Of a stretch of 7,555 nt of DNA, positions 1-6,027 are shown piece after piece (position 1 is the stretch's first letter; each line of letters starts with the position of its first letter). The notes beneath the pieces were generated by a model that was not told the DNA's origin, did not search any database, and saw nothing but the letters and a program-made list of their open reading frames with translations. This stretch comes from Actinomycetota bacterium (GTDB lineage: Bacteria > Actinomycetota > Actinomycetes > Actinomycetales > Angustibacteraceae). The position numbers and the translations under genes are program-made. The DNA lies in assembly GCA_014377795.1 (NCBI GenBank), contig JACMOY010000036.1, positions 1 through 7,555 on the forward strand. The letters run 5' to 3'.

Positions 1-300
1 CCGGCGCAGCGGCGCGAGCCGGCCGGTGTGCTCAGCCACGGCCTTGCGGGCCACCACCCAGCCGTCGAGGTCCTGGCCGGCGAAGCGCACCCTTACCCGG
101 GCGCCGGGCACGGCGGCGACGCTCATCGGCTCGGGCACGGTGTACTCGAACGGGCGGTCCAGGTGCGGCAGCGCGACGTCGACCAGCACCTCGGCGCCCG
201 GGTCGACGTCAGCCGGGCCCGGTGGGGGCTTCGGCGTCCGACGCCGGCCTGCGGCGCGCACGGCCGTCGGCCCGAGCTGCCCGTCCGGTGCGTCAGTCAC
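1..300 (-). CDS. priA: Primosomal protein N' (PriA), N-terminal part, cut by the window edge
   Basis: The first 100 codons of priA are present; the gene continues beyond base 1. PriA recognises stalled or repaired forks and directs replisome reloading. After a proline/arginine-rich leader of about 35 residues, the visible part carries the conserved start of the 3'-DNA-binding domain: VLVDVALPHLDRPFEYTVPE (residues 39-58), then a PGARVRVRFAGQDLDGWVV segment (about 65-83), which is typical of actinobacterial PriA. The helicase and zinc-binding regions lie outside, so I cannot say whether the ATPase motifs are intact. The GTG at 300 is preceded by an AGGA (308-311) seven bases upstream, and an in-frame TGA lies two codons upstream, so the reading cannot begin earlier. 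An internal GTG at 261 is possible but has no better ribosome site. The gene follows metK after 114 bases, a conserved actinobacterial arrangement. Confidence 0.93.
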   Translation of the reverse strand, partial: MTDAPDGQLGPTAVRAAGRRRTPKPPPGPADVDPGAEVLVDVALPHLDRPFEYTVPEPMSVAAVPGARVRVRFAGQDLDGWVVARKAVAEHTGRLAPLRR

Positions 301-307
301 TACTCAG

Positions 308-311
308 TCCT
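308..311 (-). promoter_or_regulatory. Shine-Dalgarno of priA
   Basis: On the minus strand AGGA lies seven bases before the GTG at 300, inside a G-rich stretch (GGGGGGTAGGA). It supports GTG 300 as the priA start over internal GTG codons. Confidence 0.6.
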
Positions 312-380
312 ACCCCCCGCCACCGACAGCCCGCCCCCACGGCACGTGCCTCACTCAGTGTCGCTGGGCCTGCGGGCGTG

Positions 381-397
381 GCGTCAGTTAGTGACGC
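381..397 (-). other. Inverted repeat after metK (weak terminator or operator)
   Basis: A perfect 6-base inverted repeat with a 5-base loop, reading GCGTCA-CTAAC-TGACGC on the minus strand, begins 17 bases after the metK stop. There is no T-run after it, so it is not a classical intrinsic terminator, although actinobacterial terminators often lack T-runs. It could equally be a protein-binding site upstream of priA. The structure is seen directly; its role is inferred. Confidence 0.4.
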
Positions 398-414
398 AAG
401 TGCGGGTGGATGGG

Positions 415-1620
415 TCAGGCGCCGAGGGCGGAGCGCAGGGCGTCGACCCGGTCGGTGCGCTCCCAGGTGAAGCCGCCGTCGTCGTCGGTGCGCCCGAAGT
501 GGCCGTACGCCGCGGTGCGGGCGTAGATCGGCCGCAGCAGGTCCAGGTCGCGGATGATGGCGGCCGGCCGCAGGTCGAACACCTCGCGGATGGCGCCGGC
601 GGTGCGGCCGGCGTCAACCGTCTCGGTGCCGAACGTCTCGACGTACAGGCCGACCGGCTGCGCCTTGCCGATCGCGTACGCGACCTGCACCTCGCACCGG
701 GTGGCGAGCTTCGCCGCGACGACGTTCTTGGCCACCCAGCGCATCGCGTACGCGGCTGACCGGTCGACCTTGGACGGGTCCTTGCCGCTGAACGCGCCAC
801 CACCGTGGCGGGCCATGCCGCCGTAGGTGTCGACGATGATCTTGCGGCCGGTCAGACCCGCGTCGCCCATCGGGCCGCCGATCTCGAAGCGGCCGGTGGG
901 GTTGACGAGCAGGCGCATGCCGCGGGTGTCGAGGTCGAGCCCGACGCCCTCGAGCACGGGTTTGACGACGTGGGTGGCGATGTCCGGCTGCAGCATCCCC
1001 TCGAGCGAGACGTCGGCCGCGTGCTGGCTCGAGAGCACCACCGTGTCGAGCGAGACGGGACGGTCACCGTCGTACCCGATCGTCACCTGGGTCTTGCCGT
1101 CCGGGCGCAGGTAGGGCAGCTCGCCGTCCTTGCGGACTGCGGTGAGCTGCTCGGCCAGCCGGTGCGCCAGCCACACGGGCAGCGGCATCAGCTCGGCGGT
1201 GTCCTCGCACGCGTAGCCGAACATCAGGCCCTGGTCGCCGGCACCCTGGGCGTCCAGCGGGTCCTGCGCGGACTCGGTGCGGTGCTCGTACGCGTCGTCG
1301 ACGCCCTGGGCGATGTCGGGCGACTGCGCGCCGATCGACACCTCGACGCCGCAGGAGTTGCCGTCGAAGCCCTTGGTCGAGGAGTCGTAGCCGATCCGCA
1401 GCACGGTGTCGCGCACGATGCGCGGGATGTCGACGTAGGACTCGGTGGTGACCTCGCCGGCGACGTGCACCAGGCCGGTCGTGACCATGGTCTCGACGGC
1501 CACCCGGCTGCGGGGGTCCTCGGCGAGCATCGCGTCCAGGATCGAGTCGCTGATCTGGTCGCAGATCTTGTCGGGGTGGCCCTCGGTGACGGACTCGGAC
1601 GTGAACAGGCGCAAGGACAC
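415..1620 (-). CDS. metK: S-adenosylmethionine synthetase (methionine adenosyltransferase)
   Basis: MetK makes S-adenosylmethionine from methionine and ATP, releasing phosphate and pyrophosphate, in the cytosol. The 401-residue product is full length for the family (usually about 385-405). Hallmarks are visible in order: [13 protein letters not shown] at the N-terminus (GHPDK at 14-18, ATP/methionine binding), the [12 protein letters not shown] signature (126-137), and the glycine-rich [16 protein letters not shown] loop (273-288), which holds phosphate-binding lysines. The start is GTG 1620, with a strong GAGGAG six bases upstream (1627-1632). It lies 66 bases after coaBC and 114 bases before priA. 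A -10-like TAGAAT over the coaBC stop codon may give metK its own promoter. I saw nothing resembling a SAM riboswitch in the short leader. No residue looks aberrant. Confidence 0.98.
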   Translation of the reverse strand: MSLRLFTSESVTEGHPDKICDQISDSILDAMLAEDPRSRVAVETMVTTGLVHVAGEVTTESYVDIPRIVRDTVLRIGYDSSTKGFDGNSCGVEVSIGAQSPDIAQGVDDAYEHRTESAQDPLDAQGAGDQGLMFGYACEDTAELMPLPVWLAHRLAEQLTAVRKDGELPYLRPDGKTQVTIGYDGDRPVSLDTVVLSSQHAADVSLEGMLQPDIATHVVKPVLEGVGLDLDTRGMRLLVNPTGRFEIGGPMGDAGLTGRKIIVDTYGGMARHGGGAFSGKDPSKVDRSAAYAMRWVAKNVVAAKLATRCEVQVAYAIGKAQPVGLYVETFGTETVDAGRTAGAIREVFDLRPAAIIRDLDLLRPIYARTAAYGHFGRTDDDGGFTWERTDRVDALRSALGA

Positions 1621-1626
1621 TGGCTT

Positions 1627-1632
1627 CTCCTC
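1627..1632 (-). promoter_or_regulatory. Shine-Dalgarno of metK
   Basis: GAGGAG on the minus strand, six bases before GTG 1620. It is among the strongest ribosome sites in the window and fixes the metK start. Confidence 0.75.
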
Positions 1633-1647
1633 GGGTGCAGCGGCTGC

Positions 1648-1681
1648 TGGCTGGGGTCGGTCCCGTCGCCGGGGCCAGCCA
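1648..1681 (-). other. Stem-loop in the coaBC-metK gap
   Basis: The minus strand forms an outer 7-base stem TGGCTGG (1675-1681) / CCAGCCA (1648-1654). Inside it is a second 4-base stem CCCG/CGGG closed by a GCGA (GNRA-type) tetraloop (1662-1673). A 1-base gap and a 7-base gap separate the two stems. It starts five bases after the coaBC stop and has no T-run. It may be a partial terminator or a processing site between coaBC and metK. Pairing is read by eye; in such GC-rich DNA some pairing is expected by chance. Confidence 0.4.
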
Positions 1682-1683
1682 CG

Positions 1684-1689
1684 ATTCTA
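1684..1689 (-). promoter_or_regulatory. Possible -10 element for metK
   Basis: TAGAAT on the minus strand overlaps the TAG stop of coaBC and fits the actinobacterial TANNNT -10 consensus. It is one of very few AT-rich hexamers in the area. There is no good -35 at 16-19 bases (TTGCGC lies only 12 bases upstream), which weakens the call. Transcription would start near 1677, giving a leader of about 57 bases. The coaBC stop codon contributes its first three bases, so the match may be partly forced. Confidence 0.3.
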
Positions 1690-2934
1690 TCGGGTGCTGA
1701 GGCGCAAACGGGTCAGTGCGGAGCCCCACACGGCGTCGGCCACCTGCTCCTTGGGGGCCTCGGTGAGGACCTGCTCGGTGCCGTCGCTGCCCAGCAGGAC
1801 GACGGACGACGTGTCCGCGCCGAACGTCTTGCCCGGGCCGACCTCGTTGACGACGAGCAGGTCGCACCCCTTGCGGGTGAGCTTGGCCCGGCCGTGCGCG
1901 AGCACGTCGCCGTCGGCGTCGCCGGTCTCGGCGGCGAACCCCACCACGACCTGCCCCGGGCGCCGGCCTTGGACCAGCTCGACGAGGACGTCGGGGTTGC
2001 GCACGAGGGCGACCGTGGGCGCGGCCCCGTCGCCCTTCTTGATCTTGTGACCTGCCACGTCGGCGGGCCGGAAGTCCGCGACGGCCGCGGCCATCACCAC
2101 GACGTCGGCGGCTGCTGCCTCGCGCAGCACCGCGTCACGCAGCTCGAGCGCAGACTCGACCCGCACCACGCGCACCCCAGCCGGATCGGGCAGCGATGCG
2201 GTGGACACCAGCACGACCACTGCGCCCCGCGCCGCGGCCGTCGCAGCCAGCGCGTAGCCCTGTTTTCCCGAGGAGCGGTTGCCGAGGTAGCGCACCGGGT
2301 CGAGAGCCTCGCGCGTGCCACCGGCGCTGACCACGACGGTGCGCCCCACCAGGTCGGGGCCGGCCGCGCCCCGCGCCAGCACCCGCCGGCAGACGGCGAA
2401 GACGGCCTCGGGCTCGGGCAGCCGCCCCGGGCCGGTGTCGCGGCCCGTCAACCGACCGGACGCCGGATCCAGGACGACGACCCCGCGCCCGCGCAGCGTG
2501 GCGACGTTGGCGACGGTGGCGGGGTGCTCCCACATCTCGGTGTGCATCGCCGGGGCCATCACGACCGGGCAGCGCGCGGTGAGCAGGGTGCTGGTGAGCA
2601 GGTCGTCGGCCTGGCCGTGCGCGGGGCGCGCGAGCAGGTCGGCGGTGGCCGGCGCGACCACGACCAGGTCGGCCTCGCGGCCCAGGCGCACGTGAGGCAC
2701 CTCGTGGGCGTCGTCCCAGACCTCGGTGTGCACCGGGTGGCCGGACAGCGCGGCCCAGGTGGGGGCGCCGACGAACTGCAGCGCCGAGCGGGTCGGGACG
2801 ACGCGGACGTCGTGACCGCTCTCGGTGAGCAGCCGCAGCAGCGACACGACCTTGTAGGCGGCGATGCCGCCACCGACGCCGAGGACGACCCGCAGCGGGT
2901 GCGCCGACGGGCCGCCGTCCGGCTGGTGGGTCAG
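1687..2934 (-). CDS. coaBC: Bifunctional phosphopantothenoylcysteine decarboxylase / phosphopantothenate-cysteine ligase, probable CTG start
   Basis: CoaBC performs two coenzyme A steps: CTP-dependent ligation of cysteine to 4'-phosphopantothenate (CoaB), then FMN-dependent decarboxylation to 4'-phosphopantetheine (CoaC). With the CTG start the protein has 415 residues, normal for the family. The CoaC half shows GVGGGIAAYK (19-28, flavin binding; usually GVSGG), PHVRLGREADLVVVAPATAD (80-99) with the likely active-site His81, and PAMHTEMW (128-135). The substrate-flap cysteine of the E. coli enzyme is replaced (GRLTGRDTGPGRL), which I recall also for mycobacterial CoaBC. The CoaB half shows GGTREALDPVRYLGNRSSGKQG (205-226), AAAVADFRP (282-290), KIKK (297-300) and KGCDLLVVN (355-363). 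The first ATG/GTG/TTG in frame is GTG 2847, which would remove the flavin motif. CTG 2934, two codons' width from the rpoZ stop region and with GAGG six bases upstream, is the better start; CTG 2895 is an alternative without a ribosome site. Confidence 0.93.
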   Translation of the reverse strand: MTHQPDGGPSAHPLRVVLGVGGGIAAYKVVSLLRLLTESGHDVRVVPTRSALQFVGAPTWAALSGHPVHTEVWDDAHEVPHVRLGREADLVVVAPATADLLARPAHGQADDLLTSTLLTARCPVVMAPAMHTEMWEHPATVANVATLRGRGVVVLDPASGRLTGRDTGPGRLPEPEAVFAVCRRVLARGAAGPDLVGRTVVVSAGGTREALDPVRYLGNRSSGKQGYALAATAAARGAVVVLVSTASLPDPAGVRVVRVESALELRDAVLREAAAADVVVMAAAVADFRPADVAGHKIKKGDGAAPTVALVRNPDVLVELVQGRRPGQVVVGFAAETGDADGDVLAHGRAKLTRKGCDLLVVNEVGPGKTFGADTSSVVLLGSDGTEQVLTEAPKEQVADAVWGSALTRLRLSTR

Positions 2935-2935
2935 G

Positions 2936-3199
2936 TCAGCCCTCGGTCGGCTCGGAGGTGAGCAGGCCCTCGTTGATCTCGCGCAGGGCGATCGACAGCG
3001 GCTTCTCGTGCACGTGGGTCTCGACCAGCGGGCCGACGTACTCGAGCAGGCCCTCGCCCAGCTGGGAGTAGTACGCGTTGATCTGCCGCGCGCGCTTGGC
3101 GCCGTAGATCACCAGGGCGTACTTGGAGTCGGCGACCTTGAGCAGGTCGTCGATCGGCGGGTTGGTGATGCCCTCGGGGACAGCTGCCGTGCGGGACAA
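2936..3199 (-). CDS. rpoZ: DNA-directed RNA polymerase omega subunit
   Basis: Omega is the small subunit that helps fold and retain beta-prime in the core RNA polymerase. The 87-residue product is close in sequence and length to streptomycete Rpo[14 protein letters not shown] (8-20), then [20 protein letters not shown] (24-43, the core helix region) and [27 protein letters not shown] (54-80). The start is TTG 3199. Upstream in frame there is no ATG, GTG or TTG before a TGA at 3242-3244, and downstream starts would cut conserved sequence, so TTG is forced. The ribosome site is weak (GAGA about eight bases upstream). The gene sits 63 bases after gmk, and its TGA ends one base before the likely coaBC CTG, so the two are probably translated from one message. 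Confidence 0.96.
   Translation of the reverse strand: MSRTAAVPEGITNPPIDDLLKVADSKYALVIYGAKRARQINAYYSQLGEGLLEYVGPLVETHVHEKPLSIALREINEGLLTSEPTEG
2941..2944 (-). promoter_or_regulatory. Shine-Dalgarno deciding the coaBC CTG start
   Basis: GAGG on the minus strand, inside the last codons of rpoZ, lies six bases before CTG 2934. No comparable site precedes CTG 2895. This spacing is the main sequence support for choosing CTG 2934. Confidence 0.5.
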
Positions 3200-3227
3200 G
3201 ATGAGTCTCGATTCGTCGTCGTGCGTA

Positions 3228-3239
3228 CCAGGATCCTGG
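3228..3239. repeat. 12-base perfect palindrome between gmk and rpoZ
   Basis: CCAGGATCCTGG is fully self-complementary and lies in the 63-base gmk-rpoZ gap, 28 bases before the rpoZ start. As DNA it could be a dimer-binding site. As RNA it has no loop, so a hairpin is unlikely. No -35/-10 pair is evident around it. Confidence 0.35.
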
Positions 3240-3262
3240 CGTCATCATCGCAGACGAGCGCG

Positions 3263-3829
3263 TCAGGCGACGACTCCCATGCGGTCGACCAGCTCGGCGC
3301 AGGCGCGCTGCACGTCGTCGTTGACGATGGTGACGTCGAACTCGGGCTCGGCCGCCAGCTCGTCGCGGGCGGTGGTCAGGCGCCGCCCGCGCTCTTCCGC
3401 GGTCTCGGTGCCCCGGCCGACGAGCCGGCGCACCAGCTCGTCCCAGCTCGGCGGGGCCAGGAAGACGAACAGCGCGCCGGGCATGGTCCGCCGCACCTGC
3501 CGGGCCCCCTGCAGGTCGATCTCGAGCAGCGCCGCTCTGCCGCCCGCCAGCGCCTCCTCGACCGGACGCCGCGGGGTGCCGTACCGCGCCCGGCCGTGGA
3601 CCAGCGCCCACTCGAGCAGCTCGTCGGCGGCCACCATCTGGTCGAACCGCGCGTCGTCGACGAAGTGGTAGTGCACGCCGTCGACCTCGCCCGGCCGGGC
3701 CGCGCGGGTGGTGGCCGACACCGACAGCCACACGTCCGGGTGGTGCTCACGCACGCACGTCGAGACCGTTCCCTTGCCGACCGCCGTCGGGCCGGCCAGC
3801 ACCGTGAGGCGCCTCGGGGGCCTGCTCAC
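3263..3829 (-). CDS. gmk: Guanylate kinase
   Basis: Gmk phosphorylates GMP to GDP with ATP, linking purine synthesis and salvage to GTP and dGTP supply. The 188-residue product is a normal length. It shows the P-loop GPTAVGKGT (13-21), which is the usual actinobacterial form of GPSGxGKGT. The GMP-binding segment [21 protein letters not shown] (36-56) follows, then [13 protein letters not shown] (101-113) and the lid/arginine region [20 protein letters not shown] (139-158). The start is GTG 3829, which overlaps the mihF stop as GTGA (4 bases). No good Shine-Dalgarno precedes it, so translation is probably coupled to mihF. Expression with mihF and rpoZ would tie guanine nucleotide supply to transcription and nucleoid functions, which is inference. 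Confidence 0.97.
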   Translation of the reverse strand: MSRPPRRLTVLAGPTAVGKGTVSTCVREHHPDVWLSVSATTRAARPGEVDGVHYHFVDDARFDQMVAADELLEWALVHGRARYGTPRRPVEEALAGGRAALLEIDLQGARQVRRTMPGALFVFLAPPSWDELVRRLVGRGTETAEERGRRLTTARDELAAEPEFDVTIVNDDVQRACAELVDRMGVVA

Positions 3830-4146
3830 GACCCGGTCGGGAAGCGGGCGACCAGAGCGGCGATCTGCTTCGCGCCAAGGCCGCGCACCCGTCGGCTCTC
3901 GCTGATCGCCAGCTCGTCCATGATCTGGCGGGCCCGCACCTTGCCGACACCGGGCATCGCCTCGAGCAGCGCCGACACCTTCATCTTGCCGATGACGTCG
4001 TTGGTCTGACCGTCCTGGACGACCTCGGCCAGCGAGCCCTGCGCGTACTTGAGCCGGTTCTTCACCGCAGCCCGCTCGCGGCGCGCCGCGGCGGCCTTCT
4101 CGAGAGCAGCCGATCGCTGCTCGGGGGTCAGCACGGGCAAGGGCAT
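3826..4146 (-). CDS. mihF: Actinobacterial integration host factor (mIHF/sIHF), nucleoid-associated DNA-binding protein
   Basis: This 106-residue protein belongs to the actinobacterial IHF family (mycobacterial mIHF, Streptomyces sIHF), unrelated in fold to E. coli IHF. The family binds DNA with little sequence specificity, compacts the nucleoid and supports phage L5 integration in mycobacteria. Visible are a charged N-terminal helix ([23 protein letters not shown], about 7-29), [11 protein letters not shown] (29-39), and the helix-two-turn-helix core [26 protein letters not shown] (56-81) with the PGVGK turn, followed by [14 protein letters not shown] (85-98). The start is ATG 4146. There is no strong Shine-Dalgarno, but a promoter-like -10 ends exactly six bases upstream, suggesting a leaderless message. 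It lies 66 bases after pyrF and overlaps gmk by 4 bases, the usual actinobacterial context. It may begin a separate transcription unit (mihF-gmk-rpoZ-coaBC). Confidence 0.96.
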   Translation of the reverse strand: MPLPVLTPEQRSAALEKAAAARRERAAVKNRLKYAQGSLAEVVQDGQTNDVIGKMKVSALLEAMPGVGKVRARQIMDELAISESRRVRGLGAKQIAALVARFPTGS

Positions 4147-4152
4147 TGTCAG

Positions 4153-4182
4153 AACCTAGCGAGTCCCGCGTCGTCCGGGCAA
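4153..4182 (-). promoter_or_regulatory. Probable leaderless promoter of mihF
   Basis: On the minus strand TTGCCC (4177-4182) is followed after 18 bases by TAGGTT (4153-4158), which fits the TANNNT -10 consensus. The last T of the -10 is separated from ATG 4146 by six bases (CTGACA), so a start at the normal distance would fall on the A of the ATG. The lack of a good ribosome site for mihF agrees with a leaderless transcript, a common class in actinobacteria. The motifs are seen; the promoter function is inferred. Confidence 0.5.
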
Positions 4183-4212
4183 CGGCGCCAGCCGCCTTCG
4201 CCCCGGGCGCGC

Positions 4213-5058
4213 TCAGCCCAGCGCGGCGACCACGGCGTCGACCGAACGTCGGGCCGCACCCAGCAGCGCGGCCGCCGTGGGTCCGGCGCCCAGCACCTCG
4301 CGGCTGGACGACGGGAGCACGTTGGCCCGGGCGGCACCGAAGACGCGCGCGAGGTCGGCCGGACCGGCGCCCTGGGCACCGACGCCGGGCGCCAGCAGCG
4401 GCGCCTTGGCCGCGGCGAGGTCGATGCCGAGGTCACTCACGGCCATGCCGACGGTCGCGCCGACGACGAGCCCCACCCGACCCAGGTCCGCGGACGCCGC
4501 GTTGTCGGCAGCGGCCGCCTCGACCACGGCACGGGCCACCGACCGGCCCTCGAGCGCGGCGTGCTGCACCTGCGCGCCCTCGGGGTTGGAGGTCAGCGCG
4601 AGGACGAACACGCCACCGCCGTGCTGCTGCGCCAGGTCCAGGGCCGGCCGCAGCGCCTCGTACCCCAGGAAGGCGCTGGCCGTCATGGCGTCGGCGCGCA
4701 GTGGGCTGGCGGGGTCGAGGTAGGCCTGGGCGTAGGCGGTCATCGTCGATCCGATGTCGCCCCGCTTGACGTCGACCAGCGTGATGGCGCCTGCCAGGCG
4801 CGCGTCCGCCAGCACCCGCTCGAGCACCGCCACCCCGCGCGACCCGTGCCGCTCGAAGAACGCCGACTGCGGCTTCAGGACGGCGACCTCGCCGGCCAGC
4901 GCCTCGACGCACGTCATGGCGAACCGCTCCAGCCCGGCGACGTCGTCCGCCAGACCCCACGCCTGCAGCAGCGCCGGATGCGGGTCGATGCCGACGCACA
5001 GTGGGCCTCGGCTCTGCATCGCCGACCGCAGCCGCGGTCCAAAGTCGTTGTCGCTCAT
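4213..5058 (-). CDS. pyrF: Orotidine 5'-phosphate decarboxylase, type 2
   Basis: PyrF decarboxylates orotidine 5'-phosphate to UMP, the last step of de novo pyrimidine synthesis. The 281-residue product matches the longer type 2 subfamily of actinobacteria rather than the roughly 240-residue type 1. Visible motifs are CVGIDPHP (21-28), [12 protein letters not shown] (61-72), and the catalytic [10 protein letters not shown] (96-105) with the Asp-Lys-Asp array D96, K98 and D101. Later come [12 protein letters not shown] (154-165), VVGATVG (198-204), [11 protein letters not shown] (221-231) and PSSSREVL (249-256), which closes the phosphate site. ATG 5058 has AGGAG five bases upstream (5064-5068). 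The pyrD stop lies only 12 bases upstream, so the gene belongs to the carB-pyrK-pyrD message. The 66-base gap after it probably separates the pyrimidine operon from mihF. Confidence 0.97.
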   Translation of the reverse strand: MSDNDFGPRLRSAMQSRGPLCVGIDPHPALLQAWGLADDVAGLERFAMTCVEALAGEVAVLKPQSAFFERHGSRGVAVLERVLADARLAGAITLVDVKRGDIGSTMTAYAQAYLDPASPLRADAMTASAFLGYEALRPALDLAQQHGGGVFVLALTSNPEGAQVQHAALEGRSVARAVVEAAAADNAASADLGRVGLVVGATVGMAVSDLGIDLAAAKAPLLAPGVGAQGAGPADLARVFGAARANVLPSSSREVLGAGPTAAALLGAARRSVDAVVAALG

Positions 5059-5063
5059 GGGCT

Positions 5064-5068
5064 CTCCT
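5064..5068 (-). promoter_or_regulatory. Shine-Dalgarno of pyrF
   Basis: AGGAG on the minus strand, five bases before ATG 5058 and just after the pyrD stop. It supports independent initiation of pyrF within the operon. Confidence 0.65.
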
Positions 5069-5070
5069 GG

Positions 5071-6027
5071 TCAGGGGGCGTCGGCGAGCACGCGGTGTGC
5101 GTGCCCGACGGCGTCGGTGAAGCGGGTGAACCCGCGGGCGTCCAGCTCACCTGCCAGCTCGTCGCGCACCCGCATCGGGGCGTTCGGGTCGTTGAACGCC
5201 ACCGTGCCCACCTGGACGGCGCTGGCGCCGGCGAGGACGAGCTCGAGGGCGTCGCGCCCGGTGCGCACCCCCCCTGCACCGACGATGGGTCGGTGCGGCA
5301 GGATGCCGGCGCGCATCGCGGCGTGCACCTGCCAGATGCAGCGCACCGCAACGGGTCTGATCGCGGGGCCGGACAGCCCACCGGTGAGGCCGGCGAGCTG
5401 CGGACGCATCCGGTCGAGGTCGATCACCATGCCGAGCAGCGTGTTGATCATCGTCAGGCCGTCGGCGCCGGCGGCCACGCACGCGGCCGCGATCTCGACG
5501 ATGTCCGTGACGTCCGGCGACAGCTTGGCCAGCAGCGGCAGGTGCGGGGGCAGCACGGCCCGCACGGCCGACACGACGGCCGACGCCGACCGTGGGTCGC
5601 AGGCGAAGACCAGCCCGCGGTTGGCGACGTTGGGGCACGAGATGTTGACCTCGACGGCGGTGACCCCCGGCTCGTCGGCGAGGCGGGTCGCCAGCTCGAC
5701 GAACTCGTCGACGTCGCCGCCGGCGATCGAGACCACCGAGCGCGCCCCGACCGACCGCAGCCAGGCGAGGTCGTGCTCGATGAAGTCGTCGATCCCCGGG
5801 CCCTGCAGGCCGATCGAGTTCAGCATGCCGCTCGGGGTCTCGGCCATCCGCGGGGTCGGGCGCCCGGACCGCGCGCCGCGCATCACCGACTTGGTGACGA
5901 TCGCCCCGAGGTCGGCGACGTCGAAGAACTGGTGCAGCTCGCGGCCGGCGGCGGCGCAGCCGGACGCCGTCATCAGCGGGTTGGGCAGCGTGACACCGGC
6001 GATGTCGGTGCGCAGGTCGACGCTCAC
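5071..6027 (-). CDS. pyrD: Dihydroorotate dehydrogenase B, catalytic subunit (class 1B)
   Basis: PyrD-B oxidises dihydroorotate to orotate using FMN and passes the electrons through PyrK to NAD+. The enzyme is cytosolic; no membrane segment or signal is seen, unlike the quinone-linked class 2 enzymes. The 318-residue protein shows NPLMTASGC (16-24), the flavin-binding GAIVTKSV (41-48, K46), MLNSIGLQGPGID (68-80), and VEVNISCPNV (125-134) with the class 1 catalytic Cys131. It continues with LLAKLSPDVTDI (165-176), the GGLSGPAIRPVA segment (216-227) and the phosphate-binding GAGGVRTGRDALELVLAGASAVQVGT (250-275). The start is GTG 6027, overlapping the pyrK stop as GTGA, with only a G-rich weak ribosome site, so translation is probably coupled to pyrK. 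The neighbour pyrK confirms class 1B. The chain ends without unusual additions. Confidence 0.96.
   Translation of the reverse strand: MSVDLRTDIAGVTLPNPLMTASGCAAAGRELHQFFDVADLGAIVTKSVMRGARSGRPTPRMAETPSGMLNSIGLQGPGIDDFIEHDLAWLRSVGARSVVSIAGGDVDEFVELATRLADEPGVTAVEVNISCPNVANRGLVFACDPRSASAVVSAVRAVLPPHLPLLAKLSPDVTDIVEIAAACVAAGADGLTMINTLLGMVIDLDRMRPQLAGLTGGLSGPAIRPVAVRCIWQVHAAMRAGILPHRPIVGAGGVRTGRDALELVLAGASAVQVGTVAFNDPNAPMRVRDELAGELDARGFTRFTDAVGHAHRVLADAP

Larger units (their letters stand above)
301..414. other. metK-priA intergenic region with short repeats
   Basis: This 114-base gap has no gene. It holds the inverted repeat at 381-397, a perfect 10-base palindrome GGCACGTGCC at 341-350, and an odd-centred palindrome CACTCAGTG at 352-360. 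On the minus strand the core ACTGA recurs: ACTGACGC at 381-388 and again at 290-297 (inside the start of priA), ACTGAGTGA at 351-359, and ACTGAGTAGTGA at 297-308. I see no convincing -35/-10 pair, so whether priA has its own promoter is open. Confidence 0.5.

Noticed and set aside
1..261. priA starting at the internal GTG 261
   Set aside because: GTG 300 has a well-spaced AGGA, whereas GTG 261 has no better site. The conserved domain begins after both, so this cannot be fully excluded.
28..759. A 243-codon plus-strand open frame across the priA-metK gap
   Set aside because: It runs antisense to both priA and metK, its composition is typical of shadow frames, and the minus-strand genes are certain.
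1621..1686. SAM riboswitch upstream of metK
   Set aside because: The 66-base gap is too short for the common SAM riboswitch classes together with an expression platform, and no characteristic conserved core was recognised; only a simple two-part stem-loop is present.
1687..2847. coaBC starting at GTG 2847
   Set aside because: This start removes the GVGGGIAAYK flavin-binding segment that is encoded in the same frame directly upstream and is needed by the decarboxylase half.
805..2961. A 718-codon open frame on the plus strand opposite metK and coaBC
   Set aside because: It is the shadow of two well-recognised genes in very GC-rich DNA, where stop codons are rare in antisense frames. Its translation is low-complexity (rich in His, Gly, Arg, Asp, Val), resembles no family I know, and does not respect gene borders.
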